Source of the DNA: Gemmatimonadota bacterium
GTDB lineage: Bacteria; Gemmatimonadota; Gemmatimonadetes; Longimicrobiales; Gaopeijiaceae
Reading direction: 5' to 3'
Length of the DNA stretch: 64,000 nucleotides
Assembly: GCA_022825135.1 (NCBI GenBank)
Contig: JAJDYN010000040.1
Coordinates: 96,223 to 160,222, forward strand
The position numbers and the translations under genes are program-made. The notes below the pieces were generated by a model. That model was given only the letters and a program-made list of their open reading frames with translations. It made no database searches and was not told the DNA's origin. How positions within the stretch are numbered: the first letter of the stretch is position 1; every line of letters starts with the position of its first letter. Below are positions 9,235-17,672 of the stretch, in pieces.

Positions 9235-10337
9235 CGTATCGGGCCGCGGCGGGCGGTCATCAGCTCGTCCATCGCCAGGGAGCAGCCGCGCGGCTCCGCG
9301 CCGGGGTTCCGTCCCAGCACGAGGAAGCCGTGTCCCTCGGCCTCCGGGGGCTCCACGCCCAGGTCTTCAGTGAGCACGCAGCACACGGAGCCCAGGTTGG
9401 CGAGGTCGACGTGGCACAGCAGCCCTTCGCGGCCGGGAGGAAGCGGCTCAAGCGTCGCCGGGTCCAGCACGCGCGTGCGCACCCACGGCGGGGGACGGTG
9501 CAGACGCGCTCCCCCCGCGAGCACGGGCTCGTAGAACTGGGAGAGCAGCTCCGTCATGCCGTACTCGTTCACGATCCGGCGCGGCGGAATGCCGAGTCGA
9601 CTGTCGATGGCCGCGTAGAGCTCCTCCCTCGGAACGGTGCGGCTGCGCCCCTTGAACCCTCCGGTCTCCATCACCCGCGAGCCGTCCGGCAGCCGAAAGC
9701 GGGTGCCCCCCGTTGCCAGGGCGTCCAGCAGGTGGACGAACGCGAAGGCGGTTCCAACCACCAGTACCGGATCTCCAGCGTCCTCCGCGTCGCGAAGCGC
9801 CGCCCGCAGCGCGTGCTCGTCCAGCCTCCCGTCCCTGCCCACGAAATAGCGGGTCTCGGCCGCCAGTTCGGCTTCCACGACGCCGATCATGTGGCTGAGC
9901 GAAGAATCCGGAACCTCCAGCGGAGACGGGATGAGCGAGACCATGGGCAGGCGCGCGCCTCCGGGAAGCAGATGCGCCTCGAAGTTGGGAAGCAGCGAAG
10001 CGTGGTAGAGCGACAGGTCGGGGACGCGGTGTTCCCCGCGCGCCGCTCCGGCGCCCGTGGTGCCGCTGGTCCGGAAAACGGCCTGCGCGGGCCCCAGGGA
10101 GACGAGGCCTCGCTCCCGGAAGGCGCGCGCGGGCACGGGCGGCAGGTCGCGCCACGAGGACCACGAGCCAGGCTGAACGCCGCGCGCATCGCAGAAGCGG
10201 GCGAATGCCGGGTTGCGCTCGCACTGGTGTGCCCAGACCCGGCGTGCAAGAGCGTCGAAGTCCGCGTCGGGCAGGGGCGTGCCGACCCCCGCTCCCATGA
10301 CGCCGATCAGATCGTCACGGAGCCGGGTGCCGTTCAT
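9231..10337 (-). CDS. LuxE-like acyl-protein synthetase
   Basis: A 368 aa adenylating enzyme of the LuxE family, which activates a fatty acid with ATP and transfers it to a protein or enzyme thiol. Visible features are the phosphate-binding FRTSGTTGAG (about 105-114) and the adenylate-forming motif RRIVNEYGMTELLSQFY (about 250-265). A nearby METGGFKGRSR is also typical. It overlaps LuxC downstream and the small coiled-coil gene upstream by four bases each, giving a tight three-gene operon that would generate a fatty aldehyde. Confidence 0.8.
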   Translation of the reverse strand: MNGTRLRDDLIGVMGAGVGTPLPDADFDALARRVWAHQCERNPAFARFCDARGVQPGSWSSWRDLPPVPARAFRERGLVSLGPAQAVFRTSGTTGAGAARGEHRVPDLSLYHASLLPNFEAHLLPGGARLPMVSLIPSPLEVPDSSLSHMIGVVEAELAAETRYFVGRDGRLDEHALRAALRDAEDAGDPVLVVGTAFAFVHLLDALATGGTRFRLPDGSRVMETGGFKGRSRTVPREELYAAIDSRLGIPPRRIVNEYGMTELLSQFYEPVLAGGARLHRPPPWVRTRVLDPATLEPLPPGREGLLCHVDLANLGSVCCVLTEDLGVEPPEAEGHGFLVLGRNPGAEPRGCSLAMDELMTARRGPIR

Positions 10338-10606
10338 CCATCCCGCGCGGAGGCGCGTCGAACCCGCCCGGGCTCCAGGCCTCCCGCCACGAGGATCTTG
10401 TGTTGCAGGCGGCGCGACTCCTCTTGCACGAATTCCACCACTTGGTCGAGCTGCCCCCGGGCCTCCTCGTAGGCGTGCCCGGGGAAGTCATCGCCCTCGG
10501 CTCCGGCGAGCGCCCCTTCCAGCGCATCGATTTCCCGGTGCGCCTTCTCCAGCGCCCGCCGCAGTCGATTTGCGGCTCTGCGCGCCTCCGTTTCGGCCTG
10601 TGCCAT
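10334..10606 (-). CDS. Small coiled-coil protein, first gene of the LuxE/LuxC operon
   Basis: Ninety residues, mostly charged helix (AARRAANRLRRALEKAHREI and EEARGQLDQVVEFVQEESRR) and probably coiled coil. No family recognised. The ATG at 10606 is preferred over 10642 because AGGGAG lies eight bases upstream. Its stop overlaps the LuxE-like start by four bases. It might be a carrier or scaffold for the two enzymes, but that is only suggested by position. Confidence 0.6.
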   Translation of the reverse strand: MAQAETEARRAANRLRRALEKAHREIDALEGALAGAEGDDFPGHAYEEARGQLDQVVEFVQEESRRLQHKILVAGGLEPGRVRRASARDG

Positions 10607-10804
10607 CTTCGACGCTCCCTGAGGATGTGGCAGGTGCTCCATCGGTACGCTCCAGCCCGAGCGGCGTTCCCGCGCGGGCGTCCATGTCCGGGGAGTCGCC
10701 GCGCAGGCGTCCCGGAATCAACCGGACGACCGCCTCCGGAGTTATATCTTCAGAGCCTGGATGTTTCCCGGGTCGGCGCCGCGAAAACCGACGATGTGAA
10801 GAAG

Positions 10805-11842
10805 ATGTCCCAACTCGAAACGCTCTCCGCCGGAGGCGGGATGGCCAGCGAAGGCGCGCCCGTCGACCTGGCGATCGTGGGCGCCGGACCCTGCGGCCTG
10901 GCGGCGGCGAGCGCGGCCAGGGTCGGAGGCGTTTCGGCCACCGTCTTCGACCGCGGATTCATTACCGAATCCCTCATCCACTACCCTCCCTACATGACCT
11001 TCTTCTCGACGGCGGAGAAGCTCGAGATCGAGGATGTGCCCTTCATTCTTGCTTCCGGCAAGCCGACGCGCCGGGATGCCCTCGTCTACTACCGGCGCGT
11101 GGTGCGGCATTTCGCGCTGGATGTGCGCCAGCACGAAGAGGTGACGGCGATCGAGGGGCAGAGGGGGGACTTCGTGTTGCGCACGCGCCGCCGTGACGGT
11201 ACCCGCGCCGGACACCGCGCCCGCGCCGTGGTGATCGCCACCGGAAGCTTCCACGAGCCCAACTACCTGGAGGTTCCGGGAGAGGACCTGCCCAAGGTGC
11301 ACCACTACTACAGGGAGCCCGATCCCTACTACGACCAGGACGTTCTCGTGGTGGGCGGGCGCAACTCCGCGGTGGAGGCCGCGCTGGAACTCTTCCGGGC
11401 CCATGCGCGGGTCACGCTGGTCCACATCTTCGACGGGATCGACGATGGCGTGAAGCCGTGGGTGGTTCCCGACATCACCAACCGGATCAGGTTCGGGGAG
11501 ATCGCCACCCATTTCACGACGCGGGTTGCGGAGATCCGGCAACGCAGCGTCGTCCTGGAGCATCTGGAGACGGGCGAGATCACCGAACTCGCCAACGACT
11601 GGGTCTTCGCCATGACGGGATGGCGGGCTTCACCGCTGCTTCTCGAGAGCGTGGGCGTCGGAATCGATGAGGAGACCGGCATTCCCCGTCACGACCGCGC
11701 CACCATGGAGACCAACACCCCCGGAATCTACATCGCCGGCGTGCTCGCCGCGGGCCACGACGCCAACAAGATCTTCATCGAGAACGGGCGCTTCCACGGC
11801 GGCCTGATCGTGAACCACTTCAGGGCCTCCCGGCACGGCTGA
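10805..11842 (+). CDS. YpdA/Bdr-like FAD-dependent disulfide reductase
   Basis: About 345 aa, with two dinucleotide-binding sites: VDLAIVGAGPCGLAAASAA near the N-terminus (FAD) and DVLVVGGRNSAVEAALELF in the middle (NADPH). The C-terminus has GIYIAGVLAAGHDANKIFIE, very like the YpdA family assigned as bacillithiol disulfide reductase. The characteristic SLIHYPPYMTFFST segment after the first site is also present. A bacillithiol substrate is inferred from the family. GTG at 10796 and ATG at 10841 (GGAGG four bases upstream) are alternative starts. Confidence 0.75.
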   Translation: MSQLETLSAGGGMASEGAPVDLAIVGAGPCGLAAASAARVGGVSATVFDRGFITESLIHYPPYMTFFSTAEKLEIEDVPFILASGKPTRRDALVYYRRVVRHFALDVRQHEEVTAIEGQRGDFVLRTRRRDGTRAGHRARAVVIATGSFHEPNYLEVPGEDLPKVHHYYREPDPYYDQDVLVVGGRNSAVEAALELFRAHARVTLVHIFDGIDDGVKPWVVPDITNRIRFGEIATHFTTRVAEIRQRSVVLEHLETGEITELANDWVFAMTGWRASPLLLESVGVGIDEETGIPRHDRATMETNTPGIYIAGVLAAGHDANKIFIENGRFHGGLIVNHFRASRHG

Positions 11843-11843
11843 G

Positions 11844-12157
11844 GAGGAGTTCGCAGGCGAGTCTCAAGCCGAACGGCCGGAGGCCGTGTTGGGCCGCTTT
11901 CCAGACGCGGACCGCTTCCGTCCCGCCGGGCTCATCGTGCGGTGGATGAAGAACCGGTGGGGGTCGCTCTCGCCAGCGGGTGGCCTGCCCCCTCAACCGC
12001 CGGCTCATCGAGGCCCGCCGGATGCGATCGACTACGTGATCGCACACGAGTTCTGCCACATGGCCGAGCCGAACCACGGGTCGGGGTTCCACCGCCGCTG
12101 AGCCGGATGATGCCCGGCTGGCAGGAGCGGAAGGAGACGGCTCGATGGCGTGAGGGG
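11844..12157 (+). pseudogene. Remnant of a YgjP-type zinc metalloprotease
   Basis: The reading resembles the C-terminal part of the YgjP/DUF45 M48-like family: WMKNRWGSLSPAGG, then AIDYVIAHEFCHMAEPNHGS with the HExxH-like HEFCH and a glutamate, then LSRMMPGWQERKE. These pieces are in different frames. Frame changes lie at CCCCC near 11990, at GGCCC near 12009 and just before the TGA near 12100. The first 100 or so residues of the family are missing too, so sequencing errors alone do not explain it. It lies between the YpdA-like gene and the TAC module. Confidence 0.7.
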
Positions 12158-12160
12158 GAA

Positions 12161-12643
12161 TCACTCCCCAACCGGCGACTCGTTCTCCACGCTGACTTCC
12201 TCGACGCCGGGCCTGAACACCGGCACGGTGATGCCGCCCAGGCCCGCCCGCCCGGTCATGCTCTGGACCAGTTCCCGCCAGTAGGGCCAGACGTTGAAGG
12301 TTCCGTTCAGGTCCGCAAAGTGCTTAAACGCCTCTGCGGAGTACTTGGCCGCGTCCTTCAGGGCGTAGGTCGCGAGGAAGGTCGCCGACAGGTCCACCTG
12401 CGACTTGGACTCCTCCGACGGCGTTCCATCCGGGGAGGCATCGAAATGCAGGTCGACGTAGACGCGCAGCCGGTCGGGTTCCGCGGAGTGCAGCCGGTGC
12501 CTGCAACGGTATCGGTTCGAAAGGAGCAGTTGTTCATCGTACTCTCCGGTCGCGTCCATGCGGACGCCGACGAGAGTGACCGACTCGATCTGCACGTCGC
12601 GGGCCACAAGGCTCGCGAGGTCGAGGGTGGTGGACACGCTCAC
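12161..12643 (-). CDS. SecB-like chaperone of a toxin-antitoxin-chaperone module
   Basis: A 160 aa protein resembling SecB. It has beta strands in the first 110 residues (for example HRLRVYVDLHFDA-type) and a C-terminal FNVWPYWRELVQSMTGRAG then GITVPVFRP, the position of SecB's conserved FPYARE helix and closing strand. It starts four bases after the HigA-like stop. SecB-like genes directly downstream of HigBA pairs are the mark of TAC modules, in which the chaperone protects a degradation-prone antitoxin. A general export role is less likely in this context. Confidence 0.75.
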   Translation of the reverse strand: MSVSTTLDLASLVARDVQIESVTLVGVRMDATGEYDEQLLLSNRYRCRHRLHSAEPDRLRVYVDLHFDASPDGTPSEESKSQVDLSATFLATYALKDAAKYSAEAFKHFADLNGTFNVWPYWRELVQSMTGRAGLGGITVPVFRPGVEEVSVENESPVGE

Positions 12644-12647
12644 CCCC

Positions 12648-13103
12648 TTAGGCGGCTAGAGCGATTGCGCCCGTGCGCGCCTTACGAGGCACATGGGCGG
12701 CGGCGGCGGGCGGCAGATCCATCGTGCGCTGATCACCGTCCGACGACCTGAACACCGGGACAGGGACCCGTCCGGCAGCCGCAACTTGAGTCACCGAGTT
12801 TCCCACCGGCACGAACACCTCGTCGTGGAGTTCGGCCAACTGCACCTCTGCTCGATGGCCGCATGCGTGGGCGAGCTTCGCGAGGCTTCGCAGGGTCATG
12901 TTGCGCGACCCGCTCAGAAGCCGGGTGACATTTGCCCGGCTGCTGCCGATCCGCGCGGCGAGGTCCGCCCGGGTGAGGCCGTGCTCGGCCATGACAGCCG
13001 CAATCTCCTCCGCCGCTTCCAGGATGAGCCGTTCCTCCTCGTACAGCTGGCGAAACGACGGATCCTCGGACTTGCGGCGCACCCAGGCTGTGGCGGTCTC
13101 CAT
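12648..13103 (-). CDS. HigA-like antitoxin with C-terminal extension
   Basis: A 151 aa protein with an XRE-type helix-turn-helix: GLTRADLAARIGSSRANVTR then LLSGSRNMTLRSLAKLAHA (about residues 50-90). The last 50 residues are a low-order tail (for example VPVGNSVTQVAAAGRVPVP) in the place where TAC antitoxins carry the chaperone-addiction segment. The ATG at 13103 overlaps the expected toxin stop as TGATG. In the present sequence the toxin frame runs straight into this gene, giving one open frame from 13427 to 12648. It probably also represses the promoter at about 13519-13536. Confidence 0.75.
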   Translation of the reverse strand: METATAWVRRKSEDPSFRQLYEEERLILEAAEEIAAVMAEHGLTRADLAARIGSSRANVTRLLSGSRNMTLRSLAKLAHACGHRAEVQLAELHDEVFVPVGNSVTQVAAAGRVPVPVFRSSDGDQRTMDLPPAAAAHVPRKARTGAIALAA

Positions 13104-13427
13104 CAGCGTTCTCTCGTTCTCTCGTTGAATTGGGCTCTCATCCTGATCGCCCTCTCTATGTCCGTCCGCTTGGCCTTCGCGGACTTCTTCACCGCCCCCA
13201 AGCGCGAGGATCAGCTGACCGGGGGCGAAGAAGCAGAATACCCTGTTTCGACCGCTCCTGATCTCCCAGATGCCGTCCGTGCCTCGGAGCTTCTTGAACT
13301 TGGTGTCGTTCGTGAGGAACCCTCGATCCCCCAACTGCTTGATGATGAGCGTCACACGCAGGCGTTCGCTGTCCGGCAGCGCCTGGAGGAACTCGCGTGC
13401 GGGCGACCGTCCGCTTGTCTGCTCCAT
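13103..13427 (-). pseudogene. HigB/RelE-type toxin, frameshifted near its 3' end
   Basis: The first 80 residues match HigB-type mRNA-cleaving toxins: RSPAREFLQALPDSERLR, then FKKLRGTDGIWEIRSGRNRV and FFAPGQLILALG. The frame then leaves the family pattern at a GGGGG run (about 13196-13200). Dropping one G restores AVKKSAKAKRTDIERAIRM followed by a stop at 13103-13105 that overlaps the antitoxin ATG. As sequenced, the toxin is fused in frame to the antitoxin. This may be a real inactivating mutation, phase variation or a base-calling error. An ATG at 13472 would add 15 unhomologous residues. Confidence 0.65.
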
Positions 13428-13518
13428 GCACCTGATAGTAAGCCTGCTTCCCGCATACTCGGGTGGTTCCATTGCCGGCTTAGCGTGCCCGCACTCCGAA
13501 CATCACTCGTGGAACGAC

Positions 13519-13536
13519 GTTAACATATATGTCAAC
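13519..13536 (-). promoter_or_regulatory. Operator-like palindrome upstream of the TAC module
   Basis: GTTAACATATATGTCAAC is an 18-base near-perfect palindrome (one mismatched pair) in an otherwise GC-rich stretch. Read toward the toxin it contains TTGACA, so it may overlap the -35 of the module's promoter. HigA antitoxins typically bind such palindromes to repress their own operon. The rest of the 190-base gap to the YgfZ gene shows nothing recognisable. Confidence 0.5.
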
Positions 13537-13663
13537 CCCACGCCTGGCGTTGCCCGTGCGGGAGGCGTCCGAGGCGGCTGCGGTGCGGGTCGCCCGCTGT
13601 CAAGGTTGGGTCCAGTCCGGGAGTCGGTGGCGGGCTCTGGCACACCGTGGTCGCGGCACCCCC

Positions 13664-14761
13664 TCAGCTCAGGTCGCCCCGCTGAAGCTCCCAGCCGCCT
13701 TTCCCCAGCGCCCGCACCCCGGCCAGCGCCCCGTCCGGGCTCCCCAGGCGAAGCTCGGCGGGCGGGACGACCTCCCGGCGCACGAAACCCAGCGCGATGG
13801 TCTGCCCGAAGGCGGGCGACATGGCCGCGCTCGTGACGTGCCCGACCGGTTTGGCCTTCGCGCCCGAGTACAAAGGGGTCGCTGGCGCCGGGGCGGGCGC
13901 ATCGCCGAGCAGAAGGCCCCGCAGATGCCGGTTGACATGGCCGCGGTCGCGGATGCGCACGATCACTTCCTGTCCCGTATAGCAGCCCTTGCCATGGTCG
14001 ATGGCGCGCGCGTCGATGCCCGCTTCCGTGGGGATGGTGCGGTCGTCCATGTCGAGGCCGAACTCGGGCCGGCCCGCCTCGATGCGCAGCGTCTCGAAGA
14101 CGCCCATGCCCGTCGGCGCCGCGCCCAGGCGAACCAGCTCGGAACCGAGGCGTGCGAGCGCGGCCCGGTCACCCAGAATGTCGAAGGCGGGCAACCGGAC
14201 CTCGGCGAGGCGCGCGACCAGGAAGCCGTCCGGCGGCGGACCGGTGAGGAGGCAGCCGTCCGCGTCGAACGCCGCGACCTCGCCGGAGGCGACCCCGAGG
14301 GCGGTCTCCACCATCCCGGCCGCGTCCGGACCGGCGACGGTGACAGTGCCGGTAGCGTCGGTGACGTCATCGACGAAAGCGAACCGGGGTGGCAGGAACT
14401 TGCGCAGATGGGCCAGGAGGGGCGTGTGTCCGGCCGCCGGCAGGTGCAGCCAGAGGCCGTGGCGGTCCTCACGGGTGCCCCTCCAGGCGACCACCAGGTC
14501 GGTGACCATGCGTCCCTTGGGGATGAGCACGGCGCTATAGGCCGTGCGCCCCGCGAGCAGCCCGGAGGCGGTCGGCCCCGGGGGGGGCGGGACGCTGTTG
14601 GTGAGCACGCCGCCCAGCATGCGCACCGGCGCCCGGCCCGAGACCGCCAGCCGGCTGCGGTGCGAACGATCGAGGACGGCCGCGGAGCCCACGGCGGCCT
14701 GGTACTCCAGGTCGGGCCGGCCGAAGTGGCGGGCCGCCGGCCGCCCGTGGTGCCGTCCCAT
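13664..14761 (-). CDS. ygfZ: YgfZ/GcvT-like folate-binding protein
   Basis: A tetrahydrofolate-binding protein of 365 aa that helps iron-sulfur cluster assembly and repair. The signature KGCYTGQEVIVRIRDRGHVN (about residues 225-245) contains the conserved cysteine loop, and the N-terminus resembles the GcvT aminomethyltransferase fold. It lies 35 bases after lon on the same strand. ATG at 14761 and GTG at 14764 are both possible starts, without a clear ribosome site, so it may be translated by read-on from lon. The open frame upstream of this start lies inside lon and is not part of the gene. Confidence 0.85.
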   Translation of the reverse strand: MGRHHGRPAARHFGRPDLEYQAAVGSAAVLDRSHRSRLAVSGRAPVRMLGGVLTNSVPPPPGPTASGLLAGRTAYSAVLIPKGRMVTDLVVAWRGTREDRHGLWLHLPAAGHTPLLAHLRKFLPPRFAFVDDVTDATGTVTVAGPDAAGMVETALGVASGEVAAFDADGCLLTGPPPDGFLVARLAEVRLPAFDILGDRAALARLGSELVRLGAAPTGMGVFETLRIEAGRPEFGLDMDDRTIPTEAGIDARAIDHGKGCYTGQEVIVRIRDRGHVNRHLRGLLLGDAPAPAPATPLYSGAKAKPVGHVTSAAMSPAFGQTIALGFVRREVVPPAELRLGSPDGALAGVRALGKGGWELQRGDLS

Positions 14762-14796
14762 CACGGCGCCGGGCGCAACCTCGAGCGTCGGCGGGG

Positions 14797-17340
14797 TCAG
14801 TGCGTCGCGACCTCGGGCGCGGAGGACGAGCCGCCCGGGGCGAGCAGCGCCATCGGATCGGCGGCCTCGACCGGGTCCTCCCCGGGTTCCAGCCCGCCCG
14901 CGAACGCCACCCGGGTGACGTCGTCGAGGCCGTCGACCAGGTGCAGCACCAGGTCGGCGCGCACCTCGTCGGAGAGGTCTTCCAGGTCGGCATGGTTGTC
15001 GGCGGGGAGCACGATCTCCTGGATGCCGGCGCGAACGGCGCCCAGGATCTTCTCCTTCAGGCCGCCGATCGGGAGCACCCTTCCCGTCAGCGTCAGCTCG
15101 CCGGTCATGGCCACGTCGCGCCTCACCGGACGCCCCGACAGTGCCGAGATCAGGGCGGTCGCCATCGTGATCCCGGCCGACGGGCCGTCCTTCGGCACCG
15201 CGCCCGCGGGCACGTGGATGTGCACTTCCTTGTCGAGCACGTCCTCGACCGACATCCCCAGGCTCTCGTGATGGCTGCGGGCATAGGTCAGTGCCGCCCG
15301 CCCCGATTCCTTCATCACGTCGCCCAGCTGCCCGGTCAGCACGAGCCTGCCTTTCCCCGGCATGACGCTGGCCTCCACGAACATGATGTCGCCGCCGGTG
15401 GGCGTGTAGAACATTCCGGTGGCCACGCCCACCCGGTCCTCCTCCGCCATCACTTCCGGGTGCACCCGCGGGCGGCCCAGCAGCTCGCGCACCACGGCCG
15501 GGTCCACGACCATCTGCTCGCATCCGCCCCCGGCGATCCTGCGCGCTACCTTGCGCGCCAGCTTTCCGATCTCGCGCTCCAGCTGGCGGACCCCTGCCTC
15601 GCGCGTGTACTCGCTGATCACGTTCAGGATCGCCTCGTCGCCCAGCTCCATCTCCTCCTCCCGCAGCCCGTTTTCCTCCAGCTGTCTGGGCAGCAGATAG
15701 CGCCTGGCGATCTCCAGCTTTTCCTGCTCGGTGTATCCGCTGAAGTCGACCCGCTCCATGCGGTCGAGCAACGGGGGCGGAATGCGGTCCCAGTAGTTCG
15801 CGGTGGCGACGAACAGCACCTCCGACAGGTCGAAGGGGATGCCCAGATAATGGTCGGTGAAGGTCCAGTTCTGAGCCCGGTCCAGCACTTCGAGCAAAGC
15901 CGCGCTGGGATCCCCCTGGAAGGAGACGCCCAGCTTGTCGACCTCGTCGAGCAGGAACACGGGGTTCTTCGACTTCACCTGGCGCATCCCCTGGATGATG
16001 CGGCCCGGCATGGCGCCCACGTAGGTCCGCCGATGGCCCCGGATATCGGCTTCGTCACGCGCGCCGCCCAGCGAGATGCGCACATACTTGCGGCCGATCG
16101 CGCGGGCGATGGACTGCGCGATGCTTGTCTTGCCGACGCCGGGCGGGCCCACGAAGAGCAGGATGGGCCCCTGGCCGCTTGCGGGCGGCGATGCAATGGC
16201 CGGCTCGTCGTCCGCCGGGGATCCGTTCCGGGCGGCCCCGACCTGGGCTTCCTGGCGGGCCTCCTCCTCTGCCGCGTCCTCGTCGTCCGCCTCTTCCGGG
16301 TCCGGCGCCCGCTCCGCCTGAAGCTTGCGCACAGCGAGGAATTCGAGGATGCGATCCTTGACGTCCTCCAGTCCGTAGTGGTCTTCGGCGAGCACGTCCG
16401 CAGCCGTTTCCAGGTCGATCTTGTCCTCGGTGCGATCATCCCAGGGCAGTTCCGTGATCCACTCGAGGTAGGTGCGGATGACCTGGTATTCGGCGGATTG
16501 GGGGTTGGTCCGTCCCAGGCGCTTGAGCTCCCGTTGAACTTCGGCGTGAGCGTCATCGTTGAGCCGCAACGCCTGGATCCGCTCGCGCAGATCGTCGAGC
16601 TCCGCCTTCTCGTCCTCATCGCCCAGTTCGCGCCGGATCTGCTTCATCTGTTCTCGCAGGAGCATCTCGCGCTGGCGCTCCCCCAGCTCCTCCTGCACCC
16701 GGGCCTGGATCTCCTCCTGCGCGCTGAGCCGCACCAGTTCGCGCTCCACCGCCACGAGCGCCTGGCGCATGCGGTCCTCGTCGTCGAGCACCTCCAGCAG
16801 CCGCTGCTTCTCGGCGGTCTGCAAATCGAGGTAGAACGCGACCAGGTCCGCGAACGCGCCCGGTTCGTCCACCCCCTGGATGAGCTGGTTCAGCGATTCG
16901 GCAGGGACGCCGCGCCGGGTTCCCAGCCCGGCCGCCCGGTCGCGCAATTCGCGGTCCAGGGCCTGGAAGGCGGGATCCTGTTCGCTGCGTGGCGGGATTC
17001 TCTCGAGGTCCAGGACGATGGCGGCGAGCATGGCCTTGCCGCGCGTCTCGTAGGAGACGACCTGGGCCCGCCTGTCCCCCTGCACCAGGAGCTGGATTCC
17101 GGCCCGCACACGGTGGGTCTGAATGACGCGCACCACCGTACCGACCTCGTACAGCCCCTCGGGGGTCGGCTTGTCCACGTTCTCCCGCTGGGCCACTGCG
17201 AGGAGCTTGCGATCTCCCTCGAGGGCAGCCTGAACGGCCTCAATGGTACCGGGTCGACCGGCCGAGATGGGCACCGCCACCCCCGGGTATACCACCGTGT
17301 CCCGCAGCGGAAGCACGGGTAGCCTGTATCGTTCGCCCAC
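14797..17340 (-). CDS. lon: ATP-dependent protease Lon
   Basis: Cytoplasmic AAA+ serine protease, 847 aa. It has an N-terminal substrate-binding domain (YRLPVLPLRDTVVYPG), a coiled-coil middle, Walker A GPPGVGKTS (about 396-404), Walker B VFLLDEVDKL, and the protease domain with KDGPSAGITMAT (catalytic Ser) and GGLKEKILGAVRAG (catalytic Lys). An acidic Ala/Glu-rich insert of about 40 residues lies just before Walker A, so that motif sits later than in E. coli Lon. The start is GTG at 17340, fixed by AAGGAG eight bases upstream. Confidence 0.95.
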   Translation of the reverse strand: MGERYRLPVLPLRDTVVYPGVAVPISAGRPGTIEAVQAALEGDRKLLAVAQRENVDKPTPEGLYEVGTVVRVIQTHRVRAGIQLLVQGDRRAQVVSYETRGKAMLAAIVLDLERIPPRSEQDPAFQALDRELRDRAAGLGTRRGVPAESLNQLIQGVDEPGAFADLVAFYLDLQTAEKQRLLEVLDDEDRMRQALVAVERELVRLSAQEEIQARVQEELGERQREMLLREQMKQIRRELGDEDEKAELDDLRERIQALRLNDDAHAEVQRELKRLGRTNPQSAEYQVIRTYLEWITELPWDDRTEDKIDLETAADVLAEDHYGLEDVKDRILEFLAVRKLQAERAPDPEEADDEDAAEEEARQEAQVGAARNGSPADDEPAIASPPASGQGPILLFVGPPGVGKTSIAQSIARAIGRKYVRISLGGARDEADIRGHRRTYVGAMPGRIIQGMRQVKSKNPVFLLDEVDKLGVSFQGDPSAALLEVLDRAQNWTFTDHYLGIPFDLSEVLFVATANYWDRIPPPLLDRMERVDFSGYTEQEKLEIARRYLLPRQLEENGLREEEMELGDEAILNVISEYTREAGVRQLEREIGKLARKVARRIAGGGCEQMVVDPAVVRELLGRPRVHPEVMAEEDRVGVATGMFYTPTGGDIMFVEASVMPGKGRLVLTGQLGDVMKESGRAALTYARSHHESLGMSVEDVLDKEVHIHVPAGAVPKDGPSAGITMATALISALSGRPVRRDVAMTGELTLTGRVLPIGGLKEKILGAVRAGIQEIVLPADNHADLEDLSDEVRADLVLHLVDGLDDVTRVAFAGGLEPGEDPVEAADPMALLAPGGSSSAPEVATH

Positions 17341-17672
17341 GGATCCGACTCCTTGTCGTTAGCTCTGGCGAGACGGGTGGTCTGCCCCGCGAAGCCGGCC
17401 CTGCCTCGGGCCGCGCCGCGGTCGACCTGTCAGAAAGGCAGATACCCCGGCTTCCAGGCGGTTCGCTCGCCTTCCATGTCAGACGAAATGCATGGTGTCG
17501 GGCCCACATGCACGAATCGGGCCTGACATAATGGCGGACTCCGCGTGCCGGGACTGCCATTCTGGCAGACCGGGTTTCGCACGCAGGGAGGCTGGCAGGC
17601 TCCGTTCGCTCCCTCTAGCTTGGCGCGGCACGCGCGTTTGCGCCAGCCGAACCGAGCCCCGGGAGTGACGAT
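17341..17672. promoter_or_regulatory. Divergent lon-ggt control region with repeated TGTCAG motifs
   Basis: A 332-base gap without a gene. TGTCAG occurs at 17428-17433 and 17477-17482 and its complement CTGACA at 17523-17528. The latter two form inverted arms enclosing ATGCAT and a pair of TCGGGCC copies. A short inverted repeat TGCCATTCTGGCA lies just beyond. No CIRCE or HspR (HAIR) heat-shock operator is present. Promoters for both genes must lie here, but I cannot place them confidently. Confidence 0.3.

Noticed and set aside
7768..10337. A bioluminescence (lux) operon
   Set aside because: Only LuxC- and LuxE-like genes are present. There is no luxD, luxA, luxB or regulator.
12648..13472. 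A genuine toxin-antitoxin fusion gene
   Set aside because: Restoring one G gives the normal toxin C-terminus and an overlapping antitoxin start. The fusion is better explained as a frameshift.
17341..17672. CIRCE or HspR heat-shock operator upstream of lon
   Set aside because: Neither the TTAGCACTC/GAGTGCTAA nor the CTTGAGT/ACTCAAG pattern is found.
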